Shown here: one piece after another, positions 35,195-42,081 of the stretch | Position numbering within the stretch: position 1 is the first letter of the stretch | How the letters are laid out: each line of letters begins with the position of its first letter | Assembly (NCBI GenBank): GCA_945865695.1 | Contig: CAMBFX010000008.1 | Location: forward strand, 1 to 42,081 | Length of the DNA: 42,081 nucleotides | Source: Chryseobacterium gleum | GTDB lineage: Bacteria > Bacteroidota > Bacteroidia > Flavobacteriales_D > UBA2798 | Direction of reading: 5' to 3' | Notes under the pieces: generated by a model | The model's database searches: none | Seen by the model: only the letters and a program-made list of their open reading frames with translations | What the model was told of the DNA's origin: nothing | Made by a program: the position numbers and the translations under genes

Positions 35195-35746
35195 TTATTT
35201 TTTCAATACTTGATAATCAGAAATAGAAATTTTAATAGAAATTTCTTCAGCAATTTTTTTGCCAATCATTGAAGGATCTTCAATTCCGTAATCTTTCAAT
35301 TTGATTTTAAAATCACATTTAGCCGAAATTTTTCCGTCTTTTACTGTGAATTTTGCTGTTTCTTCAACATCTTTTGTAACATTATGAATGGTTAATTTTC
35401 CTTTCACTTTTGCATCATACGTAACGTCTTTTTTCAAATCTAAATCTTTTCCATCAACAATATCACCTTTGAAAGTAGCTTTCGGATATTTTTCAGATTC
35501 CATATAATTTTCATTGAAGTGTTCTTGCATCAATGCTTTTTCAAATTCAAACGAACGAATCAACATAGAGAATTCAATTTTCCCTGTCTTGGAATCCAAA
35601 ACAGAAGTAACACTTTTATTGGTCGCTTCAATATCTTCTACAGAGGTTGCAGAATAGAAAGATGCTTTTCCACTTTTGGTATAATATTTATCTTGCGCAA
35701 ATAAAGTAGTGGGCAAAATAAAAAGGAGTAGGATTAATTTCTTCAT
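35195..35746 (-). CDS. YceI family periplasmic protein
   Basis: This 183-residue secreted protein (signal peptide cut near LFAQ) is a single YceI-type lipocalin-like barrel, which in characterised members binds isoprenoid chains such as quinones. Family features visible are KASFYSATSVEDIEATN, FSMLIRSFEFEKALMQEHFNENYM, and YPKATFKG, then LTIHNVTKDVE. The length is normal. It lies 29 bases after the OB-fold gene and 9 bases before the DUF5777 gene, all on the minus strand. Binding of a polyisoprenoid beside mono-haem lipoproteins would suit electron transfer, but no direct evidence is present. Confidence 0.93.
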   Translation of the reverse strand: MKKLILLLFILPTTLFAQDKYYTKSGKASFYSATSVEDIEATNKSVTSVLDSKTGKIEFSMLIRSFEFEKALMQEHFNENYMESEKYPKATFKGDIVDGKDLDLKKDVTYDAKVKGKLTIHNVTKDVEETAKFTVKDGKISAKCDFKIKLKDYGIEDPSMIGKKIAEEISIKISISDYQVLKK

Positions 35747-35775
35747 GATAGTATTATTTATTTTTTAGTATTATT

Positions 35776-36219
35776 TTATTCTACAATTACGCCCATATTA
35801 AAAACAAGATCTGTATCAAAACCGTTGAAAATACCTTTTGCTGTAATTTTTTCGCCCGATTTATATTTCTTCAAAACATCCGCCATTTTAGGAATCATGG
35901 TAACTCGAACGCTTCTTCCAATTCCTAAGTCATCTGTTGCGGTGGTTTCTAATGAAACACTTAAATTATTCTCATCTTCTGTTTGCATTTCAACAATCGT
36001 GCCCGATATTTCAATTACCGTTTCATTGTATTTTTTACTTGCGGATTTCGAATCCTTTATAAATTCTTGCATTACTGTTTCTGCGTCCACTTTCATGTCT
36101 GTGGCTAAATCTTCTGCTGTTTTGGGCACTCGATTGAATTCACTAAATCCATAATAAGCAAAATAAGCTCCTACACCCAAACCTACAATTACAATTCCCC
36201 AAATAATTTTCTTCTTCAC
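35776..36219 (-). CDS. OB-fold (tRNA_anti-like) membrane-anchored protein
   Basis: The 147 residues comprise an uncleaved-looking N-terminal membrane span (about 5-24), then a helical stretch and an OB-fold-like domain (about 60-147) with VIEISGTIVEMQTED and KYKSGEKITAKGIFNGFDTDLVF. This resembles the tRNA_anti-like family of small periplasmic OB proteins in Bacteroidota; there is no sign that it binds nucleic acid. It lies 46 bases after the first haem lipoprotein and 29 before YceI. Function unknown. Confidence 0.75.
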   Translation of the reverse strand: MKKKIIWGIVIVGLGVGAYFAYYGFSEFNRVPKTAEDLATDMKVDAETVMQEFIKDSKSASKKYNETVIEISGTIVEMQTEDENNLSVSLETTATDDLGIGRSVRVTMIPKMADVLKKYKSGEKITAKGIFNGFDTDLVFNMGVIVE

Positions 36220-36265
36220 TATAAAATTTTTAATTCCTAATTAATTTTTCACTTCGTTCAAGAGA

Positions 36266-36640
36266 TTAGTTATTCAGCATTCCCTCAGCTACCCATTTTT
36301 CAATAGTGGCAATAATACAATCACTTAATTTTGCTCTGCCAAAAGGCATTTTAGCTGCACCGTTAACGTGATTGATTTGCGGTAAAACAAATCCGTTATT
36401 TATAGCATCTGTAACACCAGCATACGTATCCAAGATAATACCATTTTGTGCTACAGTAGTACTATGACATTCGTAACAATTATTTTGCAAAATAGGCTTT
36501 ATATTATTTTGATAACTCACCAAACCATCTGCGCAAAATATTCCATCTCCTAATATTGTAGCTTCGTTTTCTTTCGTACAAGAATTCAACATTATTCCCG
36601 AAAAAGTGAGTGAAATAAATAAAATAAAAAAAAGCTTCAT
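36266..36640 (-). CDS. Mono-haem c-type cytochrome lipoprotein (copy 1)
   Basis: This 124-residue lipoprotein (acylated Cys21 in IMLNSCTKEN) has a single covalent haem site, CYECH at 55-59, and a likely axial Met98 in KMPFG. The pattern IKPILQNNCYECHS is that of the planctomycete-type small cytochrome domain. Two further cysteines (36 and 108) are conserved in the neighbouring paralogue and could form a disulphide. It would sit on the periplasmic or outer leaflet side and carry electrons, partner unknown. A minus-strand TAATTTTG box lies at 36675-36682, 34 bases upstream, so it may have its own promoter besides being downstream of the paralogue. Confidence 0.87.
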   Translation of the reverse strand: MKLFFILFISLTFSGIMLNSCTKENEATILGDGIFCADGLVSYQNNIKPILQNNCYECHSTTVAQNGIILDTYAGVTDAINNGFVLPQINHVNGAAKMPFGRAKLSDCIIATIEKWVAEGMLNN

Positions 36641-36674
36641 ATAATTCCTTTATCTGTTTTTAAACTGTGTCGAG

Positions 36675-36682
36675 CAAAATTA
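36675..36682 (-). promoter_or_regulatory. Possible -7 box between the two haem lipoprotein genes
   Basis: Minus-strand TAATTTTG fits TAnnTTTG in the 171-bp gap between the paralogues. No -33 TTTG was found at the expected distance. Confidence 0.35.
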
Positions 36683-36811
36683 ATCAAATTTGTAAACTAA
36701 AAACATCTTGCAGCAATAATAAAGTTGAAAACCGTCAAAATGTACCGATAATTCCATATTTCCTCCGAATTATACTAGCTCATAGAACAAAATTCTGATC
36801 TTATATAATTG

Positions 36812-37192
36812 TTAATTATTCTGCATTCCTTCGTCAATCCACTTTTGCAAAGTAAAAATTCGGCATTCATTCCACTTAGGTTTGCCTTTTGGCATTGGTG
36901 AAAAACCAGAAGAATGATTAATTACGCCCATCAATGATCCATTTGCCGCGTAATTCTTAACATCTGCATAATTATCTAATCTAACATTGCTACTAGGTGA
37001 ACTTCCCGAATGACAAGAATTGCAAGAAGTGTTCATCATGGGTAAAATACTAGTGTTAAAACTTACTAAACTATCTTCACAGTAGATTACCGACCAACGA
37101 AGTTCTTGTTCGTTTTCTTTAGTACAAGACTGAAAACAAAAAATTAATCCAATGATTATATGTAAAAAAATCCAAGTTGATTTCATATTCAT
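36812..37192 (-). CDS. Mono-haem c-type cytochrome lipoprotein (copy 2)
   Basis: This 126-residue product is a paralogue of the next gene: lipoprotein Cys23 (FQSCTKEN), haem site CNSCH at 57-61, likely axial Met100 in PMPKGK, and the same extra cysteine pair (38 and 110). The C-terminal LQKWIDEGMQNN matches IEKWVAEGMLNN of copy 1. The two are clearly duplicates that have diverged. ATG at 37192 or 37186 (Met3) may be used. It is the first gene of the minus-strand envelope cluster. No haem-attachment machinery is nearby. Confidence 0.87.
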   Translation of the reverse strand: MNMKSTWIFLHIIIGLIFCFQSCTKENEQELRWSVIYCEDSLVSFNTSILPMMNTSCNSCHSGSSPSSNVRLDNYADVKNYAANGSLMGVINHSSGFSPMPKGKPKWNECRIFTLQKWIDEGMQNN

Positions 37193-37528
37193 TTTCTATC
37201 TTGAAATACAATTTTAAAGCACATTTTTACCATTTTTTAAATATTTATCATTATTGATATAGTTGATTCAAAGACGAAATATAATTAAAATGGGTTGTCT
37301 TTAAGTATTAAAAATATTAAATTTCATAATTTATTCCACCTCACAATAGTAGTAAATTATTGAAAATAGACTTAGATTAAAAATTATAAAGGGACCATTA
37401 TTCAAATTATTTATACAAATTCAGTGGATTATACTGTGTAACAATTAAATAGTCAGTTTGATAAATAGGAGTTGATCACTATTTTTAAGGATTAATATGA
37501 GAAAATTTTTATTATCTATATTTTCCTA
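37193..37528. other. AT-rich gene-free spacer
   Basis: This 336-bp spacer between divergent genes is very AT-rich and holds no credible ORF, hairpin or repeat that I could find. It must carry promoters for both flanks, of which only the -7 box at 37529 is recognisable. Confidence 0.5.
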
Positions 37529-37536
37529 TAAATTTG
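37529..37536 (+). promoter_or_regulatory. -7 box upstream of the unknown secreted protein
   Basis: TAAATTTG fits TAnnTTTG and ends 15 bases before the ATG at 37552. It overlaps the TTG used as start in the ORF track (37534), which argues for the downstream ATG. No -33 TTTG is seen. Confidence 0.45.
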
Positions 37537-37551
37537 TTCAAAACAATACAT

Positions 37552-38790
37552 ATGAAATTTAAATACAATCTTCTGGCTTTAACTTGTCTATTAATCATAC
37601 AAAAAGATACATTACAGGCACAAACTACAAAAAACAAAACAGCTGATCAGATTAAAGGAAATCAAAAATTTCAAAAGGTAGCTGAAGAGTGCAAAACTTA
37701 TAATCAAAACGTTATTGCAAATCAATTTCTACAAGATGAAGCAACTCGTATTGTCACTCACAAAAGACAGTATACCGAATTCACCTCTAAATTAATCAAG
37801 ACCGGAAAAAAAGACCCAGCTGGAAATGAAATCCTACATGTAGCTTTATATTTGAAAGATGTGCTTACCTATTACCTATTGCCCGATTTTGAAGATTATC
37901 CATTGCATTACCTCTGGTATGACTGTTCCCCAGAATTGGTCAGTAATCCAAAAACAGGGGAAAGGCGGAATTTTTGTAGATCGACCTCACTTATTCCTAC
38001 TTCAGGTCAATCTTTCATGTACAATCATGATAATAATATTGAAATCACGAACAGTAAAAAATCCATGGATTATGATGGCGGTGTTAGTACATGTCTTTTT
38101 GCGTTTAAAAAATACGGAATGGCTGCTGGCGAACAAGAACAAGCAAATCGTAATGTTGAACGATTCAAAAATGATTGGTTTGCCACTTGGAATGCTGCTG
38201 ATGCTTGGAATACACGCATGCTAAAAAAAGCGGAAGAAAAAACATATGATGAATTGATTAAAGAATTTGTGGTAGGAGACGCTTTTCTTTTGAGATCAGG
38301 TTTAATGGATTCCTGTAAAGTGAGTTTTAAAAATGATGCCGCGGGTAAGGTAGAAGAAATTACTTTTCAATTTCCATTCATTGATAATAAATATTATGAC
38401 AAAGAAAAATTCTATGTAAAGGCAGTAAAAAACAAAAATGGTTTTTTTGAAATTAAGAATACGCAACCTGATTTAGCAATAAAGGATGGGTCAGTGATTA
38501 TTCCATTAGAAGGAAGATTATTTCTAACTTATTATGATTATGGTCATAAAGCATATACTATACGTCAATGTATTTCAACTATTTTTTATGATGCTATGTA
38601 CCGCAGTATTTTTGCTGAAAACCGAATTTTCGGAATTGCGAATACTGAGGAAGAGACAATCAATGAATCGGATGAAGAATATGGTGTTTGGTGGAAGAGA
38701 AAATACTTAGAAACTTCTTATGATTCATCCAAAGATTTGATTTTATTTAGCAATTTTTTTACCAAATATGCATCAACATTTAAAATGTAA
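37552..38790 (+). CDS. Secreted protein of unknown function
   Basis: I do not recognise this 412-residue protein. It begins with a clear signal peptide (MKFKYNLLALTCLLIIQ, cut near LQAQ) and has no membrane span, sorting domain or lipobox, so it is probably periplasmic. The mature part is mixed helix and strand, rich in aromatic residues, with segments such as YPLHYLWYDCSPELVSNP and KKSMDYDGGVSTCLFAFKKYG. Several cysteines are present. The ATG at 37552 is preferred over the TTG start of the ORF track. fabD begins six bases after its stop, so the pair is probably co-transcribed, an odd partner for a fatty-acid gene. Confidence 0.75.
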   Translation: MKFKYNLLALTCLLIIQKDTLQAQTTKNKTADQIKGNQKFQKVAEECKTYNQNVIANQFLQDEATRIVTHKRQYTEFTSKLIKTGKKDPAGNEILHVALYLKDVLTYYLLPDFEDYPLHYLWYDCSPELVSNPKTGERRNFCRSTSLIPTSGQSFMYNHDNNIEITNSKKSMDYDGGVSTCLFAFKKYGMAAGEQEQANRNVERFKNDWFATWNAADAWNTRMLKKAEEKTYDELIKEFVVGDAFLLRSGLMDSCKVSFKNDAAGKVEEITFQFPFIDNKYYDKEKFYVKAVKNKNGFFEIKNTQPDLAIKDGSVIIPLEGRLFLTYYDYGHKAYTIRQCISTIFYDAMYRSIFAENRIFGIANTEEETINESDEEYGVWWKRKYLETSYDSSKDLILFSNFFTKYASTFKM

Positions 38791-38796
38791 AAATAT

Positions 38797-39675
38797 ATGA
38801 AAAAAGCTTATATTTTTCCGGGCCAAGGTTCTCAATTCGTAGGAATGGGAAAAGATTTATATGAATCCAATCCACTTGCCAAAGAACTTTTTGAGAAAGC
38901 GAATACCATTTTAGGATTTCGCATTACAGATATCATGTTTGCAGGAACCGATGAAGAACTAAAACAAACGAAAGTAACTCAACCTGCTATTTTTCTTCAT
39001 TCGGTGATTTTAGCGAAAACATTGGGAGAAAATTTTAAACCGGATATGGTAGCCGGACATTCACTCGGAGAATTTTCTGCATTAGTAGGAAATGGTGCTT
39101 TATCATTTGAAGATGCATTACAATTAGTTTACAAGCGTGCGTTAGCAATGCAAAAAGCTTGTGAAATAAATCCGAGCACAATGGCGGCCGTTTTAGGAAT
39201 GGAAGATGCGAAAGTGGAAGAAATTTGTAAAACCATTCCAGGAATTGTGGTTGCGGCAAATTATAATTGTCCGGGGCAATTAGTTATCTCTGGAGAAATA
39301 GATGCAGTTAATAAAGCTTGTGAAGCATTAAAAGCGGCAGGAGCAAAACGTGCATTATTGTTACCTGTAGGTGGAGCTTTTCATTCTCCTTGTATGGAGC
39401 CTGCGAGAATAGAATTAGAAGCAGCAATTAATTCAACAAATTTTAATACTCCTACTTGTCCGGTATATCAAAACGTAACCGCATCTGCAGTATCCGATCC
39501 CAATGAAATAAAGAAAAATTTAATTTCTCAATTAACCGCTCCAGTTCGTTGGACGCAATCTATTTTAGCAATGACCAATGATGGCGCTACACATTTTGTA
39601 GAAGTTGGGCCAGGAAAAGTATTACAAGGATTGGTGAAGAAGATTAGTGCGGGTGCAGAGGTGATGAGTGCGTGA
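38797..39675 (+). CDS. fabD: Malonyl-CoA:ACP transacylase
   Basis: This cytoplasmic enzyme moves malonyl groups from CoA to acyl carrier protein to start fatty-acid elongation. The 292 residues match FabD fully: FPGQGSQFVGMG at the start, the nucleophile Ser89 in GHSLGE, the catalytic His196 in GGAFHSP, and a C-terminal VEVGPGKVLQGL. The length is normal. Other fab genes are not adjacent; instead it follows an unknown secreted protein by six bases and faces topB across a repeat-filled spacer. Confidence 0.97.
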   Translation: MKKAYIFPGQGSQFVGMGKDLYESNPLAKELFEKANTILGFRITDIMFAGTDEELKQTKVTQPAIFLHSVILAKTLGENFKPDMVAGHSLGEFSALVGNGALSFEDALQLVYKRALAMQKACEINPSTMAAVLGMEDAKVEEICKTIPGIVVAANYNCPGQLVISGEIDAVNKACEALKAAGAKRALLLPVGGAFHSPCMEPARIELEAAINSTNFNTPTCPVYQNVTASAVSDPNEIKKNLISQLTAPVRWTQSILAMTNDGATHFVEVGPGKVLQGLVKKISAGAEVMSA

Positions 39676-39780
39676 ATTAAGTTGGAAAGTTTAGAAAGTT
39701 GGAAAGTTGGAAAGTTTAGAGGTTTTGAAATTTCGGAAGAAAACTTTATAACTTTTAAACCTTATAACTTTTGAACTTTT
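39676..39780. repeat. Mirrored AAAGTT-type word repeats between fabD and topB
   Basis: After the fabD stop the plus strand reads gttggaaagtttagaaagtt and further such words; before the topB stop the same type of word appears on the minus strand (aaaagttcaaaagttataag). The two halves point toward each other and can pair imperfectly, so they may act as a loose bidirectional terminator. Confidence 0.6.
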
Positions 39781-41985
39781 CTATTTCCACTCAATCCCGA
39801 TCACCCCTTTCACCATTTTAAAATATCCCTCTCCTGCTTTTCCATTCTCCTTCAAATCTTTTTGCAAACCTGATTTTCCCTTTGAAATTAATTGTTCAAT
39901 GATGGCACCCGTCATTTTTTTTCCTCCTATTTCATAAGGAATTTTAAAATCACAACCGTTTTTCCAATTGCTACAACCGAGTGCTGATTTTCCTTGAAGT
40001 AATCCGATAGATTTACATTTTGGACAAATAATTTTATTGGGATCAAAAACTACTTTTTCGTTTTTTGTTTTTTGTTTTTCGTTTGGAGTCTCCAATCTTT
40101 GTTCTTGGCTCTTTGTTCCTTTTTCTTTCTTACTCATCACTTTTGCCTCATCACTTTTGGCTTGTGGCTTGTCACTTGTGGCTCCCTCTATCGCAAATAT
40201 CTTATGCGTAACCACAGTCGCATTCACTTCTGCAATTAAATTCACCACCATTGCTGTCAATTCATCTTTGAAAGTATCCACTTCGTATTCGCCTTTTTCA
40301 ATCATTCGTAATTTACGTTCCCATTGCCCAGTGAGTTCGGCACTTTTTAATAAATCTGTTTGAATGATTTCAATTAATTTTATTCCGGTATCTGTTGGAA
40401 CTAAATTTTTCTTTTCTTTCTTGATGTAATTTCTTCGTATAATCGTTTCAATAATGTTGGCTCTAGTAGATGGTCTGCCAATTCCATTATCCTTCATTAG
40501 CTCGCGTAATTCTTCATCGTCTACTTGCTTTCCCGCTGTTTCCATGGCACGAAGTAAAGTTGCTTCAGTAAAATATTTAGGTGGAGAAGTTTGTTTTTCA
40601 CTCAGCGTTGGTTCATGCGGACCTTTTTCTCCCTCTATGAATTTTGGTAAAACTTGTTTGTTGTCTTCGTTCTGTTTCTCATTCTCTTCTTCTGGTTCTT
40701 CTACTCCGTAAACAATTCTCCAACCCGCTTCTAAAATTTGTCTTCCTGTTACTTTAAATTCTAATTCCTTTACATTTCCCAATACTGTTGTATTTGAAAC
40801 CACACAATCAGGATAAAAAACGGCAAGGAATCTTTTTGCAATCATATCATACACTCGCAATTCATCATAAGTTGCTCCCGAAGGTGCAATTCCTGTAGGA
40901 ATGATCGCATGGTGATCGGTGACTTTTGTATTATCAAAAACTTTTTTCGATTTGCGAATTTTATCTGCCAAAAGTGGTGCGACTAAAGCATCATATACTT
41001 TCATTCCTTTCAATATTCCAGGAATTTTTGGATAAATATCATCCGAAAGATAAGTGGTATCCACACGCGGATAAGTTACCCATTTTTTTTCATAGAGTGA
41101 TTGAACCGTTTTCAATGTTTCATCGGCAGATAAACCGAATTTCTTATTGCATTCTACTTGGATAGAGGTTAAATCAAATAATCGAGGTGGAAGTTCATTC
41201 GCTTTTTTTACTTGCACCGATGCAACGGTAAATTCAGATAATTTTATTTCGGCTAAAAATCCAGCTGCTTTTTCTTTTTCATTGAATTTTCCCTCTGTAC
41301 AATTGAAAGTAACGCCTCGATAAATCGTTGCTAATTCCCAATACGTTTCGGGTTTGAAATTGACAATTTCTAAATGACGATGAACAATCATTGCTAAAGT
41401 TGGAGTTTGTACTCTTCCAACAGAAAGCACTTGTTTGTATCCGCCATATTTTAAAGTAAACAATCTTGTGGCATTCATCCCAAGTAGCCAATCACCAATA
41501 GCACGAGAATTTCCAGCTGCAAATAATCTTTCAAAATCTTTTCCTGGTCGTAATTTTTGAAAACCTTCCTTGATAGCTTCTTCTGTTAAGGAAGAAATCC
41601 ACAATCGTTTGATCGGTTTCGTGTTTTTCGCTTTGGATAAAACCCAGCGTTGAATCAATTCTCCTTCTTGCCCAGCATCACCACAATTAATTACTTCTTC
41701 GCATTGCTGAACTAATTTTTCTATGGTGGCAAACTGTTTTTCTACACCCGAATTCTTAATCAATTTTATTCCAAATTTTGGTGGAAGTATTGGTAAAGAA
41801 TTTAAACTCCAAGATTTCCATTGGGGAGAATAATCTTCGGGTTCTTTGAGTGTGCATAAATGTCCGAAGGTCCAGGTAACGCAATAGCCGTTTCCCTCGA
41901 AATATCCATCACGTCTGGTGTTGGCTCCAAGAACTGCAGCGAGATCTTTTGCTACTGATGGTTTTTCGGCAATACACAATTTCAT
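39781..41985 (-). CDS. topB: DNA topoisomerase III
   Basis: This type IA topoisomerase of 734 residues decatenates and relaxes negatively supercoiled DNA. Seen: the toprim opening LCIAEKPSVAKDLA, the acidic motif CGDAGQEGELIQRW (101-114), YKQVLSVGRVQTPTLAMI (183-200), the active-site Tyr305 in TYPRVDT, GIGRPSTRANIIETI, and a C-terminal four-Cys zinc ribbon (CPKCKS...GCSNWKNGC). The acidic motif reads DAGQEGE where TopB proteins usually have DxDREGE; I recall this as common in the Bacteroidota branch. Between catalytic core and zinc ribbon is a Lys/Glu/Gln-rich linker coded by low-complexity DNA. Confidence 0.95.
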   Translation of the reverse strand: MKLCIAEKPSVAKDLAAVLGANTRRDGYFEGNGYCVTWTFGHLCTLKEPEDYSPQWKSWSLNSLPILPPKFGIKLIKNSGVEKQFATIEKLVQQCEEVINCGDAGQEGELIQRWVLSKAKNTKPIKRLWISSLTEEAIKEGFQKLRPGKDFERLFAAGNSRAIGDWLLGMNATRLFTLKYGGYKQVLSVGRVQTPTLAMIVHRHLEIVNFKPETYWELATIYRGVTFNCTEGKFNEKEKAAGFLAEIKLSEFTVASVQVKKANELPPRLFDLTSIQVECNKKFGLSADETLKTVQSLYEKKWVTYPRVDTTYLSDDIYPKIPGILKGMKVYDALVAPLLADKIRKSKKVFDNTKVTDHHAIIPTGIAPSGATYDELRVYDMIAKRFLAVFYPDCVVSNTTVLGNVKELEFKVTGRQILEAGWRIVYGVEEPEEENEKQNEDNKQVLPKFIEGEKGPHEPTLSEKQTSPPKYFTEATLLRAMETAGKQVDDEELRELMKDNGIGRPSTRANIIETIIRRNYIKKEKKNLVPTDTGIKLIEIIQTDLLKSAELTGQWERKLRMIEKGEYEVDTFKDELTAMVVNLIAEVNATVVTHKIFAIEGATSDKPQAKSDEAKVMSKKEKGTKSQEQRLETPNEKQKTKNEKVVFDPNKIICPKCKSIGLLQGKSALGCSNWKNGCDFKIPYEIGGKKMTGAIIEQLISKGKSGLQKDLKENGKAGEGYFKMVKGVIGIEWK
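40046..40190 (-). repeat. Low-complexity DNA coding the topB linker
   Basis: On the minus strand this reads as strings of short words (gccacaagtgacaagccaca, aaaagtgatgaggcaaaagt, acgaaaaacaaaaaacaaaa). The style is that of the repetitive spacer DNA elsewhere in the window rather than of coding sequence, but the frame is kept and yields a charged linker. Confidence 0.65.
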
Positions 41986-42043
41986 GATTTAAAAGATAGA
42001 ATCACTTCGTGATATTTTTGCCGCGGATTTCGAGGATTAAAAA

Positions 42044-42071
42044 GGATTAAATACAGTAATGCATTTAATCC
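42044..42071. repeat. Inverted repeat GGATTAAAT/ATTTAATCC
   Basis: A perfect 9-bp inverted repeat with a 10-base loop lies near the right edge of the window, after a small ATCAC/GTGAT hairpin at 42001-42013. Preceding words (gcggatttcgaggattaaaa) resemble repetitive Bacteroidota spacer DNA. No gene starts in the last 96 bases. Confidence 0.6.
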
Positions 42072-42081
42072 AGTACTAAAT

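Overview
The window is a piece of an AT-rich Bacteroidota chromosome (Flavobacteriia- or Sphingobacteriia-like; I cannot place it lower). The evidence is the type IX secretion system (T9SS) clients with both type A and type B C-terminal sorting domains, a PorP/SprF partner, PKD-repeat giant protein, choice-of-anchor L protein, DUF5777/YceI/mono-haem cluster, Bacteroidota-style TAnnTTTG promoter boxes and very weak Shine-Dalgarno signals. No tRNA, rRNA, CRISPR array, insertion sequence or phage genes were seen.

Layout. (1) 41-4591, minus strand: a polysaccharide export block (Wzc-like tyrosine kinase/co-polymerase with a Tyr-Gly tail, Wzm-like permease, Wzt-like ATPase). (2) 4900-8622, plus strand, divergent from it: a T9SS type A surface protein, a 79-residue Pro-rich protein ending in a PIDGG-membrane-basic tripartite sorting signal, an exosortase-family transpeptidase with Cys/Arg/His catalytic residues, and a small exosortase-associated membrane protein. 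An intrinsic terminator lies directly between the substrate gene and the exosortase gene. This is the most distinctive system of the window. (3) 8603-14557: a fused MFS/spermidine-synthase-like protein, a GT39-type membrane glycosyltransferase, glyA, a TonB-like protein and a DMT transporter. (4) 14521-17881: DUF2461 protein, pyruvate dehydrogenase E1 beta, a lipoprotein, and spacers rich in short palindromes and repeats, including a REP-like cluster that runs into the 3' end of the DMT gene. (5) 17882-25278: a 2100-residue PKD/repeat protein with a T9SS type B domain followed by its overlapping PorP/SprF partner. (6) 25386-27249: LEA2-like lipoprotein and M20 dipeptidase. (7) 27428-34159: choice-of-anchor L/Calx-beta type B protein, an orphan histidine kinase, another type B protein (TTG start), and a fusion of a phage-tail-type S74 chaperone with a T9SS type A domain. 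(8) 34301-37192, minus strand: two mono-haem lipoproteins, an OB-fold protein, YceI and a DUF5777 barrel protein in one apparent operon. (9) 37552-41985: an unrecognised secreted protein, fabD, and convergent topB.

How the genes fit together: the window is dominated by cell-envelope and surface functions. Polysaccharide export, an exosortase sorting system, and five T9SS client proteins all build the outer surface; housekeeping genes (glyA, pdhB, fabD, topB, the dipeptidase) are scattered singly between them. Spacers repeatedly carry 7-9 bp tandem words and small palindromes; in topB a similar low-complexity stretch forms a protein linker.
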